Source of the DNA: Cherax quadricarinatus
Taxonomy: Eukaryota; Arthropoda; Malacostraca; Decapoda; Parastacidae
Assembly: GCF_038502225.1 (NCBI RefSeq)
Contig: NC_091311.1
Coordinates: 36,347,584-36,411,583, forward strand
Direction: 5' to 3'
Length of the DNA: 64,000 nucleotides
Under the pieces are notes generated by a model that was given only the letters and a program-made list of their open reading frames with translations, did no database searches and was not told the origin of the DNA. The first letter of the stretch is position 1. Each line of letters starts with the position of its first letter. Of this stretch, positions 1 to 11,606 are shown in pieces. Both the position numbers and the translations under genes were made by a program.

Positions 1-210
1 CCATCATGTGTGTTTTATATTTTCTCTCACGCACATATGCACACACACACGCACACAATAATTTTACATTTCATTAGTATTATTCCTAGTTTTAAGTTCA
101 TCCTAAATGCTTTGCATAACTATGGGCTTTCCCATGTAAGAAATCTTTGTGCTACAATTGGAAAATAAATGATTATGATTATTTTATATTAAAAGCTAGA
201 ATCACAATAC
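1..210. other. Intronic sequence at the window edge
   Basis: This is AT-rich sequence with a short (CA)n run near 40-56. It lies downstream of the donor (GTATTG on the minus strand) of the exon at 211-399, so it is the start of an Elongin A intron that continues out of the window. I see no gene in it. Confidence 0.6.
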
Positions 211-399
211 CTGGGCACGAGCAACACTTTTTGGTACTTTGACAGCAGTATCAACAAATGCCAGTTTAGTTGTTCGCTTTGGTTCAGCCTTTGATACAAA
301 TTTCTGCTGAAGATTTTGTGTTAAATTCTTCAGCTTTCGTTCTCTTTCCTCATAACAGCGAATCCACATTTCCCGCCAGGTTTCCATCTCCTCTAGTTT
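211..399 (-). CDS. ELOA: Elongin A exon 8 (last in window)
   Basis: This 189-nt exon is in phase 0 at both ends and encodes residues 705-767 of the assembled protein. It opens with KLEEMETWREMWIRCYEER and ends with KSVARAQ. The ETWRE..IRC.EERE..L..LT block followed by the KLAFVDTAVKVPKSVAR-like block is the segment that follows the BC/Cullin-binding part in animal Elongin A. The acceptor is a pyrimidine tract ending in CACAG just right of 399. The donor GTATTG lies left of 211. A Met inside the exon starts an open frame but is not the start of the protein. The C-terminal remainder of Elongin A is outside the window. Confidence 0.9.
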
Positions 400-673
400 C
401 TGTGAAAGAAAAAGAAGGTAGAAATACTTGGGGTATCTATCACCTTCCAGTTTTCAGAACTCAGATACACTAAAGCTCTTTATTATCAATATGACTAACA
501 TCCAACTGTCTATATTCAATAATTAACACATTAAATTTATACAAAATACTTTTCTTACACTTTCATATTCACCCTCCTCATAAGTTCATACACAACATAT
601 ACAGGTTTTTATTTATCAATTTATCTTATATTACAATGAATGAATGATTCTGACTGAAAGGAAAATGACTACA
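400..673. other. Intronic stretch with nothing recognised
   Basis: AT-rich intronic sequence between the exon at 211-399 and the first inserted element. I see no coding or repeat structure here. Confidence 0.4.
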
Positions 674-889
674 CAGTGGAACCTCAGCTTACAAACACAA
701 TCCGTTCCGTGATCTTGTTCGTATCCTGATTTGTTTCCCAATTTAAATTAATTGAAATGCAATTAATCCATTCCAGCCTCTCAGGAGGCATGACAAAATA
801 ATGCTAATATCAACTCTACGGCTTATTTATCTATCACAATTCATCTAATATGACATAATAAACAATATTAATAACACAGAAACATGATA

Positions 890-1184
890 CACCTACCATC
901 CGACTTACGATTGAGTTCGGTTCCGAGAAACCGGTCGTAAGTCGAACTTTACTACTGAATGTCAACAAAACATTTCTGTAATGACTATTTTATTGTTTTA
1001 TTTTGGTATTTCATGTTTTACTTTACTTTTTATGCAGTTAGTACTGTATTTTATACTGTAAGGTGTACGATAAACACTGTGTACAACACAAATAGTTGTT
1101 TATTTCCCAGAAATTTGGCATAAAAAACATGGTCGTAAGTCGAGTGGTCGTAAGTCGAGCAGGTCGTAAGTCGGATGGTAGGTG
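890..1184. mobile_element. TA-flanked MITE of about 295 bp
   Basis: The ends are inverted repeats: ACACCTACCATCCGACTTAC just after TA at 888-889, mirrored before TA at 1185-1186. Extra copies of a GGTCGTAAGTCG motif sit inside both ends (near 943-955 and 1130-1170). It interrupts the element at 674-6875, because the flanks on either side join to match the intact relative near 30,930. There is no coding capacity. The superfamily is probably Tc1/mariner or pogo, from the TA target. Confidence 0.75.
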
Positions 1185-1772
1185 TATATACTTTAGAATG
1201 AATAAAATAGACCATAATATGGCAAGTGATGACTACGCCAGCAGCACCCTACAGCATTTGCCGTTTACTCTCCCACTCTAGTATCTTCCCAGTCCATAAC
1301 CCCACACCTAGCTTGTGTTTATCTATGATTAGTGGTGAGGTTGTTACACATGTAACCACAGTGGCAGCCACAGTGGTAGTGGTGGTGAGCTGCCTCACTC
1401 TCTGCTGCTACCTTCTTCGTTTCTCTAGCTTTCTTCACTTTCTAATCGCTTCCTGAGCTTCTTGCTGATCATACACGAATAGTGTCTCTTCAGGTGTGGC
1501 ATTACTTAGGAAATTTGTACAAGACAAAATTATGCATCCCAAGGGTCTGCTGCAGTCACTCAGAGCAGCGCACCTCCTCTTCCTTTTGACCCTTGTTCTA
1601 GTGTAGCAGCTGTACCTACAGCCACCCAGAGAGTTACCAATTTGTATTTTGAAGCATTTGGCACAAAAATATGAAAAAAAATTACGAAAAATGTCTAAAA
1701 ATGACATTATTATTATTATTAGTAGTAGTAGTAGTAGTAGTAGTACATATGTACGTATTACAATTATTATTA

Positions 1773-4078
1773 CAGTGGTCCCTTGTTTATCATCCTTAAT
1801 CCGTTCCTGGAAGTGGGACTATTATCGAAATAGACGATTTTCGAATCAATTTTCCTCCATAAGAAATAATGTAAATACAATTAATCCATTCCTGACACCC
1901 AGAAGTATTAAAACAAAAAAAATTTTTACATGAAATATAGATGTAGTACATAAACAATACAATGAGACATGATGAATGAAACATTAACAGCATAACACTT
2001 ACCTTTATTGGCGATTCTTTTTAGTGTATGGAAGACTGGTGGAGGAGAGAGATTGAATTACTATTTGGAAGGGGAATCCCCTTCCATCAACACCTCAGGT
2101 ACCAAGTGCTTTTCTGGGGTTGCTTCTCTTCTCTGTTTCTTAATGCCACTAGGACCAGCTTGAGAGTCACTCGAGTCCTGTCTCACAAAAAAAACTGTCC
2201 AGAGAGTTCTGTTTCTGGCATCTCTTTAAAACTTCCCTAAAATGGGCCAAGACTCTGTCACTGTACAAGTTGCCGATATGGCTTGCAACATCCTTCTCAG
2301 GGTGATGTTTCTCCATAAATCTTTCCATCCTACCCCACATTTCAAAAATCTCCTTAATTATAAGAAGGCACCTTCTTCCATCTCTCTTCCTCCTCCTCTG
2401 CAGCAAGAATCTGAGCTGCGATCTGTTGCTGTTCCTGCTGAAGCTCTTGCAGCTCCTCAGTGGTTAGCTCTTTGTTGTGGTCCTTCACCAACTCTTCCAC
2501 ATTCTCCAAACTCACATCCAACCCCATGGAACTCCCCAATGCCACAATAGGCTCAACAGGGGCCACCTCAAATCCTTCAAAATCCCTCTTGTGGACACAA
2601 TCTGGCCACAAGTTTCTCCAAGCAGAGTTCAAAGTCCTGGTAGTCACTCCCTCCCAAGCCTTACCTATAAGGCTTATGCAATGGAGAATACTGAAGTGTC
2701 CTTTCCAAAAATCTCTTAGGGTCAAGTGTGTGAGGTCACATTAAAGCACCTTTCAAACATTGCTTTGGTGTAGAGTATTTTAAAGTTTGAAATGACCTGC
2801 TGGTCCATGGGCTGGAGAGGAGTGGTATACAGGGGCAAGAGCTTTACTGTGATTAACCCAAACTCCTTTAGAATTAGGTCATCCAAGTTTGGAGGATGAA
2901 CAGGTGCATTGTCCATTACTAGGAGGCACTTGAGATCCAATTTCTTTTCCAGGAGGTAATTCTTCACACTACAGCCAAACCACTCGAAGAAAATTTCCCT
3001 CGTGACCCATGCCTTATTATTAGATCTCCAAAACACACACAATTTACTCTTCATAACATTGTTTTTCTTGAACACTCTGGGATTTTCAGAATGGTACACT
3101 AGTAACGGCTTCACTTTGAAATCCCCACTAGCATTAGCACAGAACATGAGCGTCAGCCTGTCTTTCATAGGCTTGTGTCCAGGTAGTGCCTCTTCCTCCC
3201 GAGTAATGTAGGTCCTCTTTGGCATTTTCTTCCAAAAGAGGCCTGTTTCGTCACAATTGAACACTTGTTCAGGTTTCAGTCCTTCAGCCTCTATGTACTC
3301 CTTGAATTCATGCACATATTTTTTCAGCCGCTTTTTGGTCCGAACTGGCAGCCTCACCATGCCTTATCACACTGTGTATGCCAGTACGCTTCTTAAATCT
3401 CTCAAACCAGCCTTTGCTGGCCTTACATTCGCTCACATCACCATTAGCTGCAGGCAATTTCTTTACCAAATCGTTATGCAACTGCCTAGCCTTTTCACAA
3501 ATAATCGACGTCTTAAGACTATCTCCTGCTAATTGTTTCTCGTTTATTCACACCAATAATAACTTCTCAACATCTTTGAGTACTGGTGATCTCATTTTTG
3601 TCAGCATTTTTGCAACAACAGCTTCCTTGATTTCCTTTTTCTAGGCCACGATGGAAGATATGGTTGTACGGGATTTGTTATACATCCTGGCCAGTTCGCC
3701 TACACATACGCCACTTTCATATTGTTCAATGATGTTTTTCTTAAATTCAATTGTATTTCTCACTTTCTTTACCAAAGGCTTGGCACTAGGAACTTTCTTT
3801 GGAGCCATGGAAGCTTATTTAGTACTTGCAAGCACTAAAATGAATGGAATATTATGAAATATTTCGTATGAACAAGTGAGGGGACCGTCGCTCACTGGAA
3901 AACAATGGCACACTGGCTGGGAAGGGAGGCCGAGGCAGCTCAGAGCGTGAGTACGCGTCCAGGACGAAAGACAATTAGCGAGTCAATGGACCATTTGCGA
4001 GCCAATGTTTGGACGAAATAACGGGACGATTTCCGAGAAGGACGACTATCGAGTCGGACGATTACTGAGGGACCACTG
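1773..4078 (-). mobile_element. Tigger element A, near full length with dead transposase
   Basis: It starts CAGTGGTCCCTTG after TA (1771-1772) and ends with the inverse before TA (4079-4080). At about 2.3 kb this is the size expected of a complete Tigger (pogo group of Tc1/mariner). The transposase is on the minus strand, from the ATG at 3808 to about 2065. The next Tigger copy starts immediately after the shared TA at 4079-4080. Confidence 0.85.
2065..3808 (-). pseudogene. Tigger transposase (CENP-B-like HTH + DDE) with frame breaks
   Basis: The coding strand starts at ATG 3808 (MAPKKV-like). An N-terminal helix-turn-helix part (about 3800-3370) is broken by frame changes. A 212-codon open core follows at 3360-2722. 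It contains NCDETGLFWKKMP (first catalytic Asp), MDNAPVHP (second Asp) and LQPMDQQV (third acidic residue), the usual DDE_1 motifs of Tigger/jerky transposases. The frame then breaks near 2722 and the C-terminal acidic region (2725-2354 and 2406-2167) continues in other frames. At least two breaks make it inactive, although the catalytic residues are still visible. Confidence 0.8.
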
Positions 4079-4080
4079 TA

Positions 4081-5293
4081 CAGTGGACCCCCAGTTCGCG
4101 ATATTAATCCGTTCCCGAGAGCTCATCGTAAACCAAAATTATCGGAAAGCGAATCAATTTTCCCCATAAGAAATAATGGAAATCAAATTAAACCGTGCAA
4201 GACACCCAAAAGTATGAACAAAAAAACTTTTACCACATGAAATATTAAGTTTAATGCAATAGAATAATTACAATAACAATAGAATAACCAACATTTACCA
4301 TTAATGAAGATCTGGTGATGATTGATGGGATGGGAGGAGGGGATGTGTTGAACCTATTGTTTAGAAGGGGAATCCCCCTCCATTAAGACTTGAGGTAGCT
4401 TTTCCTCCTGAGTAATGTAGGTCCTGATTGGCAATTTCTTCCAAAACAGGCATGTTTTGTCACAATTAAACACTTGTTCAGGTTTCAATCTTTCAGCCTC
4501 TATGTACTCCTTGAATTCATGCACATATTTTTCAGCTGCTTTGTGGTCTAAACTGGCAGCCTCACCATGCCTAATCACACTATGTATGCCACTACGATTC
4601 TTAAATCTTTCAAACCAACCTTTGCTGGCCTTAAATTCACTCACATCACCACTAGTTGCAGGCAATTTCTTTACCAAATCGTCATGCAACTGCCTAGCCT
4701 TTTCACAAATGATCGCTTGAGAGATGCTATCTCGTGCTATCTGTTTTCATTTATCCACACCAATAACAGTCTCTCAACATTTTCTAACACTTGTGGTCGC
4801 TGTTTCGTAATCACAGTTGCACCTTTTGCAAGAACAGCTTCCTTGATTGCCGTTTTCCTGCTCACTATAGTAGAGATGGTTGATTGGGGTTTACTATACA
4901 ACCTGGCCAGCTCCGATACACGCACTCCACTTTCATACTTTGCAATTATCTCTTTCTTCATTTCAATAGTCATTAGCTCCCTTGGTCTCGAAGGGTTGGT
5001 GCTAGAAGCTTTCTTGGGGCCCATTGTGACTTATTTTGCAGAAACAAGCACCAAAAACAGTGATAATATGGATAATACGGAATGTACCGAATGTATCCTT
5101 AGATGCACACACACTGGCTGGTTTGTAAACACTGGTACACACGGGGAAGTTCAGGCCACATGTGGACACTTCTCGTACGAATCGTATTGCATACCGGTTT
5201 TGTAACGGGAACCGAGGCAAATTTTTGGCAATATAATGCATCGGTTACCGGATTTATCGGATACCGACAGCATCACAAACCGGGGGTCCACTG
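4081..5293 (-). mobile_element. Tigger element B, internally deleted, keeps DNA-binding part
   Basis: It is bounded by CAGTGGACCCCCAG after TA and the inverse before TA (5294-5295). On the minus strand it encodes the transposase N-terminus from the ATG at 5024: MGPKKASST, then an HTH with VSELARLYSKPQSTISTIV. After a break a second piece at 4689-4354 carries the CENP-B-type HTH (GWFERFKNRSGIHSVIRHG) up to the first catalytic block (NCDKTCLFWKK). The frame then jumps to the C-terminal tail (LPQVLMEGDSPSK). The rest of the DDE domain has been deleted, so this copy could at most encode DNA-binding fragments. Confidence 0.8.
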
Positions 5294-5298
5294 TATTA

Positions 5299-6287
5299 CA
5301 GTGGACCCCCAGTATTCGATGGCATCAGTATTCGATAAATCCGGTATTCGATGCATTTTAACGCAAAAATTTTGCCTCGGTATCCGATTGAAAACCCGGT
5401 ATTCGATACGATTCGTACGAGACGTGTCCACGTGTGGCCTGAACTGCCCCTTGTGTGCCAGTGTTTACAAGCCAGCCAGTGTGCACACATCTAAGGATAC
5501 ATTCGGTACATTCCATATTATCCATATTATCACTGTTTTTGGTGCTTGTTTCAGCAAAATAAGTCACCATGGGCCCCAAGAAAGCTTCTAGTGCCAACCC
5601 TGTGGTAAAAAGGGTGAGAATTAGTATGGAAATTATGAAAGATTTTGAAGGGTTTGGGGCTAACCCTGAGAAGCCTATGCCAGTTGTGGAATCCACTGTG
5701 CCTACTTCAAAAATTAAGGAAATGTGTGCACAGTGGGTTGAAGTGCAAACCTTTATGGATGAAAATCACCCTAACACAGCTATTGCAAGCTGTGCTGGTG
5801 ACTATTACAATGACAATGTTGTGGCCCATTTTAAACAAATTGTAAAGGAACGGGAGGTACAGAGCTCTATGGACAGATTTGTTGTGCGACAGAGGTCCAG
5901 TGACTCTCAAGCTGGTCCTAGTGGCATTAAAAGAAGAAGGGAAGTAACCCCGGAAAAGGACTTGCTACCTCAAGTCCTAATGGAAGGGGATTCCCCTTCT
6001 AAACACTAACACCATCCACACTCTTCCCTCCTCCAATCCCATCAACCATCACCAGATCTTCAATAAAGGAAAGTGTCATGTAACTGTGCATGTCTTCTTC
6101 AGTTTGTGTGTATTAAAATTAATATTTCATGTGGTAAAATTTTTTTTTTTTCATACTTTTGGGTGTCTTGCACGGATTAATTTGATTTCCATTATTTCTT
6201 ATGGGGAAAATTGATTCGCTTTTCGATATTTTCGGTATTCGATGAGCTCTCAGGAACGGATTAATATCGAATACCAGGGGTCCACTG
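5299..6287 (+). mobile_element. Tigger element C, doubly deleted derivative with 146-codon ORF
   Basis: It begins CAGTGGACCCCCAG at 5299, after TA 5297-5298, and ends with its inverse at 6287 before TA. Its size is about 0.99 kb. It lies directly beside element B with only TATTA between them. The same derivative type, with the same deletion joints, occurs in opposite orientation at 34147-37490. The ends still carry the CCGTTCC..ATTAAT subterminal blocks of the full-length copies. Confidence 0.85.
5569..6009 (+). CDS. 146-aa Tigger-derived ORF without HTH or DDE
   Basis: The open frame begins at an ATG in the normal Tigger transposase start context (MGPKKASSANPVVKRV). After about 23 residues it jumps, relative to full-length transposase, to the C-terminal acidic region (DFEGFGANPEKPMPVVES). 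It jumps again into PTSKIKEMC and runs to the normal C-terminus (LPQVLMEGDSPSK). Neither the HTH nor the DDE triad is present. The sister copy at 36789-37229 has the same structure and length with 22 substitutions by my count, and no stop or frame change in either. Whether it is translated is unknown. It may simply be young. Confidence 0.6.
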   Translation: MGPKKASSANPVVKRVRISMEIMKDFEGFGANPEKPMPVVESTVPTSKIKEMCAQWVEVQTFMDENHPNTAIASCAGDYYNDNVVAHFKQIVKEREVQSSMDRFVVRQRSSDSQAGPSGIKRRREVTPEKDLLPQVLMEGDSPSKH

Positions 6288-6334
6288 TATTATTATTAAT
6301 ACGTATGTATTATTATTATAATTATTATTATTTA

Positions 6335-6765
6335 TTTAGAGAACTGGAGTACAGATCCAATTCCCTAGATCAAGAGTCCCTCACCACGTACATACTAATA
6401 CTGTAATAATAATAATTATTATAACAATAATATTATACATACTTTTTTTTTCAACAAGTCAGCCGAATCCCACCGAGGCAGGGTGACCCAAAAGGAAAGA
6501 AAATCCCCAAAAAGAAAATACTTTCATCATTCAACACTTTCACCTCACTCACACGTAATCACTGTTTTTGCAGAGGGGCCCAGAATACAACAGTTTAGAA
6601 GTATATACGTATAAAAATACACAATATATCCCTTCAAACTGCCAATATCCCAAACCCTCCTTTAGAGTGCAGGCATTGTACTTCCCATTTCCAGGGAACT
6701 GGAGCACAGATCCAATTCTCTAGATCAAGGGCCCTTCACCGAGGAACCTACCTTGAGGGGAAAGG
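6335..6765. repeat. SINE-like fragments around an RTE tail piece
   Basis: Two partial copies of a recurring block (an 'aactggagcacagatccaat' type motif followed by 'ctagatcaagagcccctcac') sit at about 6335-6390 and 6690-6765. Between them, at about 6440-6690, is a minus-strand RTE-type LINE 3' tail (3-prime end of the LINE at the left: 'acaagtcagccgaatccca'). The same SINE-like block recurs at 31180-31245 and 62950-63010. It lies inside the Tigger-like element at 674-6875. Confidence 0.6.
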
Positions 6766-6889
6766 ACGCACATCCCGAAATTTCGTTCGTATCCAGAAGC
6801 AAAAAATCGACCGAACAATGGTTTGTATCCTGAAAAGTTCACGTGGTGGGACATTCGTAAGCCGAGGTTCCAATGTACTGTATAAGTTT

Positions 6890-7250
6890 TAGGTTGGTAG
6901 ACAGCAACCATCCAGGGAGGTACTACCATTCTGTCAAATGCATATGAAATGCAAACCTGTGATTTTTATACAATGGCATAGTTGCTGTCTTTTCTTTTCC
7001 TTCTGTCTCATAAATATACAAGAAAACAGGTACATCTTGCTACTTCTACTTTCACTCAGGCACACTACACATTCATGTACATGTATGATGTATCCATGTG
7101 TGTTGTAAGAGGAGACTAAAATGCTAGAAGCAAGGGGCTAGTAACCCCTTCTTCTGTATATATTACTAAATGTAAAAAGAGAAACTTTTGTCTTTCCTTT
7201 TGGGTCACCCCGCCTCGGTGGGATACAGCCGGTGCATTGAAAGAAGAAAG
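6890..7250 (+). mobile_element. Short composite element (RTE 5' UTR joined to RTE 3' tail)
   Basis: It starts with the 'gtaggttggtagacagcaacc' type head, runs through the gtactaccatt..tgctgtc block and the 'gaggagactaaaatgctag' block, and ends with the LINE tail motif 'cgcctcggtgggatacagcc'. Two longer relatives, at 7258-7480 and 41945-42350, run on instead into the LINE coding region. The short element therefore looks like the beginning and end of the LINE with the body missing. It sits head-to-tail before the LINE at 7251. Confidence 0.6.
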
Positions 7251-10200
7251 AAGTATGATGTATACACACCTACCTGAATTTTCTTCTATTTTCTTAATAG
7301 TTCTTCTTATATCTAAATCCTTTCATCTCTGTGGGGAAGTGGAAAAGAATCTTCCCTCCGTAAGCCATGCGTGTCATAAGAGGTGACTAAAATGCTGGGA
7401 GCAATGGGCAAGTAACCCCTTCTGAATAAATTACCAAAAATAAGAAGAAAAACTTTGTAAAGCTGGGATGCTTGAGTGTGTGTGGATATAGTGCAAATGA
7501 TAAGAAAGAGGCGATTGCCAATGTTATGAATGAAAAGAAGTTGGATGTCTTTCCTCTAAGCAAAACAAAGATGAAGGTTAAGGGAGTTTCAGTGGGGAGA
7601 AATAGAGATTAGGTTAGGAGTATCAGAGAGTTAGAGCTAAGGAAGGGGAAGCAATAATGTTTAAGGATCAGTTATGGAAGAGGGAATATAAATGCATAAA
7701 TTCAAGGATTATTGGATTAAAATAAGGGTTGGATGCAAAGAGTGGGTTTTAATAAGTGTTTATGCACCTGGAGAGGAGAGGAGTGTAGAGAAGAGAGAGA
7801 GATTTTGGGAGATGTTTAGCAAGTGTTTAAGAAGTTTTGAACCAAGTGAGAGTAATTGTGGTAAGAGAAATGAATGCTAAAGTGGGAGAAACAACTATAG
7901 AATGTATGGTAGGTAAGTTTGGGTTGCCAGGTGTAAATGATAATGGGGGGGGGGGGCTTTGATTGAACTTTGTACAGAAAGAGGGTTTGGTAATAGGTAA
8001 TACAATTTAAAAAAAGGATAAGTACACAAGACATGATACATGGTGTAATGACAGTAGTTCACTGGACTATGCATTGGTAGCTAAAAGACTAATGGGTAGA
8101 CTTCAGGATGTGCATGTTGATAAAGGGGGCCACAAATATATCATATTTTTTAGTTCTATCTACAGTGAGAGTAAAAGATAGATGGGATACAAGGAGAATG
8201 GTAGCAGCAGGTAAGAGAGAGAGGTGAGATTTGTAAACCAAAGGAGGAGGCAGTTAGCATAAGATATAAACAACTACTGGAAGAAAGATGGGCTAGTAAG
8301 AGTAAAGGCAATGATGTTGAAGAGGTATGGGGTAGGGTAGATTTAAGAATGTAGTATTGGAGTGTTCAGCAGAGGTTTGAGGCTACAGAAAAGTAGGTGC
8401 AGGAGGGAAGAAGAGCGAATGGTGGAATGAGGTAAACAGTAGTAAGAGAGAGTAAAAGTTTGCATATGAGAGATTTTTACAAAGCAGAACTGATACAAGG
8501 AGGGAGGCATATACAAAGAGAAAAAGACAGGTTAAGAGAGTGATGAAAAAACCTAAAAGGAAAGCAAATAAGAGTGGGAGAGATGGTATCAACAAATTTT
8601 GATGAGAAAAAGTTTTGGAGTGAGATTAATAAGTTTAGAAACAATAGGGAATGAATAGACTTGACAGTTAAAAATAGGAGAGGAGAGTTGTTAGATGGAG
8701 AGTTGGAGGTATTGGGAAGATGGAGGGAATATTCTGAAGAACTGCTAAGTATTGAAGATAGGGTAGCAGTGATTTCATGCACAGGGCAAAGGGTTTTAAC
8801 ATCATGTAGGTGTGATCAGCCAATTGTGTGTGAGGCAGTGGGTAGAATGAAAGGGGGTAAAGCAGCTGGGATTGATGGGATAAAAAGAGAAATGTTACAA
8901 GTAGGTGGGGATATAGTTTTGGAATGGTTGGTACTTTTATTTAATAAATGTATAGAAGAGGGAAAGATACCTAGAGACTGGCAGATTATGCATAGTTCCT
9001 TTATATAAATGCAAAGGGGACAAAAGTGTAAAAATTATAGGGGAATAAGCTTGTTGAGTATACCTGGTAAAATAAATGGCAGAGTTATTATTGAAAGAAT
9101 TATGAGGAAAACAGAAAGCAGGACCATAGATGACCAAGGAGGCTTTAGGAAAGGTAGGGGATGTGTAGACCAAGTGTTTACAGTAAAACGTACAGGTGAA
9201 CAGTATTTAAATGAGGGTAAAGAGGTTTTCGTTGCATTTAAGGATTTGGTAAAAACATATGATAGGGTGGATAGGGAAGCAACGTGGCAGATGTTATAAA
9301 TGTACGGAATAGGTGGTAGGTTACCGAAAGCAGTGAAGAGTTTTCACGAGGATAGTGAAGCTCAGGTTTGAGTATGTAGGAGAGAGAGAGATTATTTCCC
9401 AGCAAAGGTGGTCTGTAGACAGGGATGTGTGATATCACCATGCCTGTTCAGTATATTTACAGATGGTGTTGTAAGAGAAGTGAATGCTTGGGTGTTGGCA
9501 AGATGCGTGGAATTAAGAGATGAAGAATCTAACACAAAGTGGGAGCTGTCACAGCTGCCTTTTTCTGATGATACTGTGCTTTTGAGAGATTCTGCAGAGA
9601 AACTGAAGAGGTGGTGGACAAGTTTGGAAAGGTATGTAAACAAAGGAAATTAGAAGTGAGCATAGGAAAGAGCAAGGTGATGAGGATAACAAAAAATTTA
9701 GGTAATGAAAGGATTGTTTTCAGATATTTGGAAAAGGGCTTGTCAGCAGATTGGTCTACGAAAGATGAGGTGAATCATAGAATTGATGGGGTAAAAAGGC
9801 GAGTGGAGCACTGAGGAGTCTGTGGAGACAAAGAATGATACCCATGGAAGCGAAGAGGGGAATACATGAGAGTATAGAGGTACCAACGCTCTTATATGGG
9901 TGCGAAGCATGGGTGGTGAATGTTGCAACAAGGAGATGGCCGAAGACAGTAGAGATGTCGTGTCTGAGGGCAATGCATGGTGTGCATATAATGCAGAGAA
10001 TCCATAGATTGGAGATTAGAAGGTGCAGGGTTTATAAAAGTATTATCCAGAGCGCTGAGGAGGGGTTGTTGAGGTGGTTCGAACATTTAGAGAGGATTAA
10101 ACAAAACAGAATGACTTGGAGAGTGTATAAATCTGTAGTGGAAGGAAGACAGGGTAGGGGTCATCCCTAGAAAAGGGATGACCCCTACCTTCGTGAGCAA

Positions 10201-10523
10201 GGGGCTTGGACTTCCAGCAAGTGCGCATGAGCGTATTAAATAGGAGTGGATACAAATGTTTTTTTATGACTTGACATGCTACTGGAGTGTGAGCAAATTA
10301 ACACTTATGAAGGGATTCTGGAAAAACCGAAACTGGTTAGCCAGACTTTAGTTCCGGAGGTGGGAAGTACACTGCCTGCTCTCCAAAGGAAGGGTGTTGA
10401 TATGTCGCAGTATTTTAACTGTAGTGTAGGTGTGCCTCTGGAAGACAGTCGAGTGAATGATGAAGAAAGTGTTTGTTCTTTTTTTGGGTCACCCTGTCTC
10501 GGTGGGAAATGGCCGACGTGTTA
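7251..10523 (+). mobile_element. RTE-type non-LTR retrotransposon, long but decayed copy
   Basis: The order of parts is: 5' UTR remainder (7258-7470); apurinic endonuclease remnants (about 7480-8190, with WIKIRVGCKEWVLISVYAPG visible at 7714-7770); linker; reverse transcriptase (8661-9653); C-terminal region (9611-10170); and a 3' tail with 'ctcggtgggaaatggccgac' at 10500. Frame breaks and stops are common, so it is dead. The single EN-RT protein without an upstream ORF, and the 3' tail shared by many copies in this window, suggest the RTE clade. The clade call is from general layout and not from a tree. Confidence 0.75.
8661..10170 (+). pseudogene. RTE reverse transcriptase pseudogene
   Basis: Recognisable blocks in order are GKAAGIDGIKREMLQVGGD (finger region), CKNYRGISLLSIPGKI, QGGFRKGRGCVDQVF, VAFKDLVKTYDRVDREA (first catalytic Asp region, altered), RQGCVISPCLFSIF and FSDDTVLLRD (the YADD-type catalytic motif, here with Ser for Ala). 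The thumb/C-terminal part follows (LLYGCEAWVVNVATRRW..EMSCLRAMHGV) and ends with the GRRGRG-like block. Breaks at about 9008, 9299, 9405 and 9650-9800 separate these pieces into different frames. Confidence 0.8.
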
Positions 10524-10527
10524 TTAA

Positions 10528-11602
10528 CCCTGTGACTGTCGCGGCCATATATATACACATTACGAGGTACCGTGTTTGACGTATATATACATGTACTCAT
10601 AAATTCTAGCGGCTTCAAATCAAGCAGGAGAAAGCTGGTAGGCCCACATGTGAGAGAATGGGTCTGTGGGGTCAGTGTGCACCATATAAAAAATCCTGGA
10701 GCACGCAGTGCATAACGAGAAAAAAAAAACTCTGACCATTTTTTTAAATTAAAATGCCAACTTTGTGGTCTATTTTCGTATAGTATTTATGGTTGTATTC
10801 TCATTTTCTTGGTCTCATTTGATAGAATGGAAAACATATTATAGAAATAGAGGTGATTTTGATTGATTTTACTATAAAAAGAACCTGGAAATGGAGCTTA
10901 AAGTAGGGGAAATGTTTGATTTTTGCCAATGTTCAAAAGTAAACAAATGATGTCATTGTTCAATAAATGTCCAACTAGCCATTCTAATATGCAGTCATGA
11001 ATGGGTTGATGTTATTTATACAATTATTACAGTATTGCAATAGTCTGCATAATAGTAAGTCTTCTATTTTTTGTTTGAATAAAAATTCAAAATAGAAAGC
11101 AAGAGTAATATCAGAGGGGCCTGGAGACATGACTGATGAACAAAGAAAATGTTATTTTAGATCCAGGAATGTCTGCATTGTTCATTCTGGACCTTATTTT
11201 GAAATTGTCATATTTTTTTAATTTTCGTGAAATTGGCCAAATTGCAAATTTCTGACCACATTATTGGGTAGTTGAAATCGGTAAATGGGCAGTTTCTTGT
11301 ATTCAATCGATAGAAAAAAATGGAGTTCTAAAGAAATAGCTATGAGTCTGGTCGACTGGAACAACGGAATTAGCCGAAAATAGGGCTCAAAGTGGGCGAA
11401 ATCGCCGATTTGTAAATATCGCCGAGGTCGGTAACTTCGCGAGAGCATAATTCTGTCAGTTTTCCATCAAATTTCGTTTTTTTGGTGTCATTACAATCGG
11501 GAAAAGATTCTCTATCATTTCATAAGAAAAAAAGTTTTTTTTTTTTTAAATTTTGCAACACCAGGAGACACCTCAGGATTGGGGGTTGCAACAGTCAAGG
11601 GG
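10528..11602. mobile_element. pB1: piggyBac-derived non-autonomous element (TATA type)
   Basis: It is flanked by TTAA at 10524-10527 and 11603-11606, the piggyBac target. The ends are CCCTGTGACTGTCGC and the inverse of a CCCTTGACTGTTGC-like repeat. The left end carries two subterminal palindromes, ATATATATAC at 10547 and GTATATATAC at 10581, 34 bp apart. Internal sequence (about 10610-10930) resembles the 5' leader of the transposase-bearing copy at 15109-18054, so it is an internal deletion derivative. No transposase is left. Confidence 0.85.
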
Positions 11603-11606
11603 TTAA

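Larger units (their letters stand above)
674..6875. mobile_element. Non-autonomous Tigger/pogo-like element, enlarged by nested insertions
   Basis: The left end reads CAGTGGAACCTCAGCTTAC and the right end, reversed, CATTGGAACCTCGGCTTACG. These are diverged terminal inverted repeats of the TA-target Tigger/pogo type. The copy at 30664-31666 has the same ends and the same internal blocks in about 1 kb, including the shared block near 31570-31660 and 6780-6870. The extra length here comes from later insertions: a small MITE at 890-1184, three Tigger copies at 1773-6287 and SINE-like sequence. The element carries no transposase of its own that I can see. Confidence 0.7.

Noticed and set aside
1226..1933. 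Possible small proteins (76, 90 and 94 codons)
   Set aside because: They overlap MITE edges, (ATT)/(AGT) triplet repeats and Tigger ends, with no conserved motif and no splice context.
5002..5591. Frames of 64-162 codons sharing a THWLVCKHWYTRGSSGH-type peptide
   Set aside because: They lie in the subterminal, non-coding leader of Tigger elements, and recur in every copy (5.1, 5.4, 32.6, 56.7 kb) in both strands because the leader is repeated. There is no evidence of coding selection.
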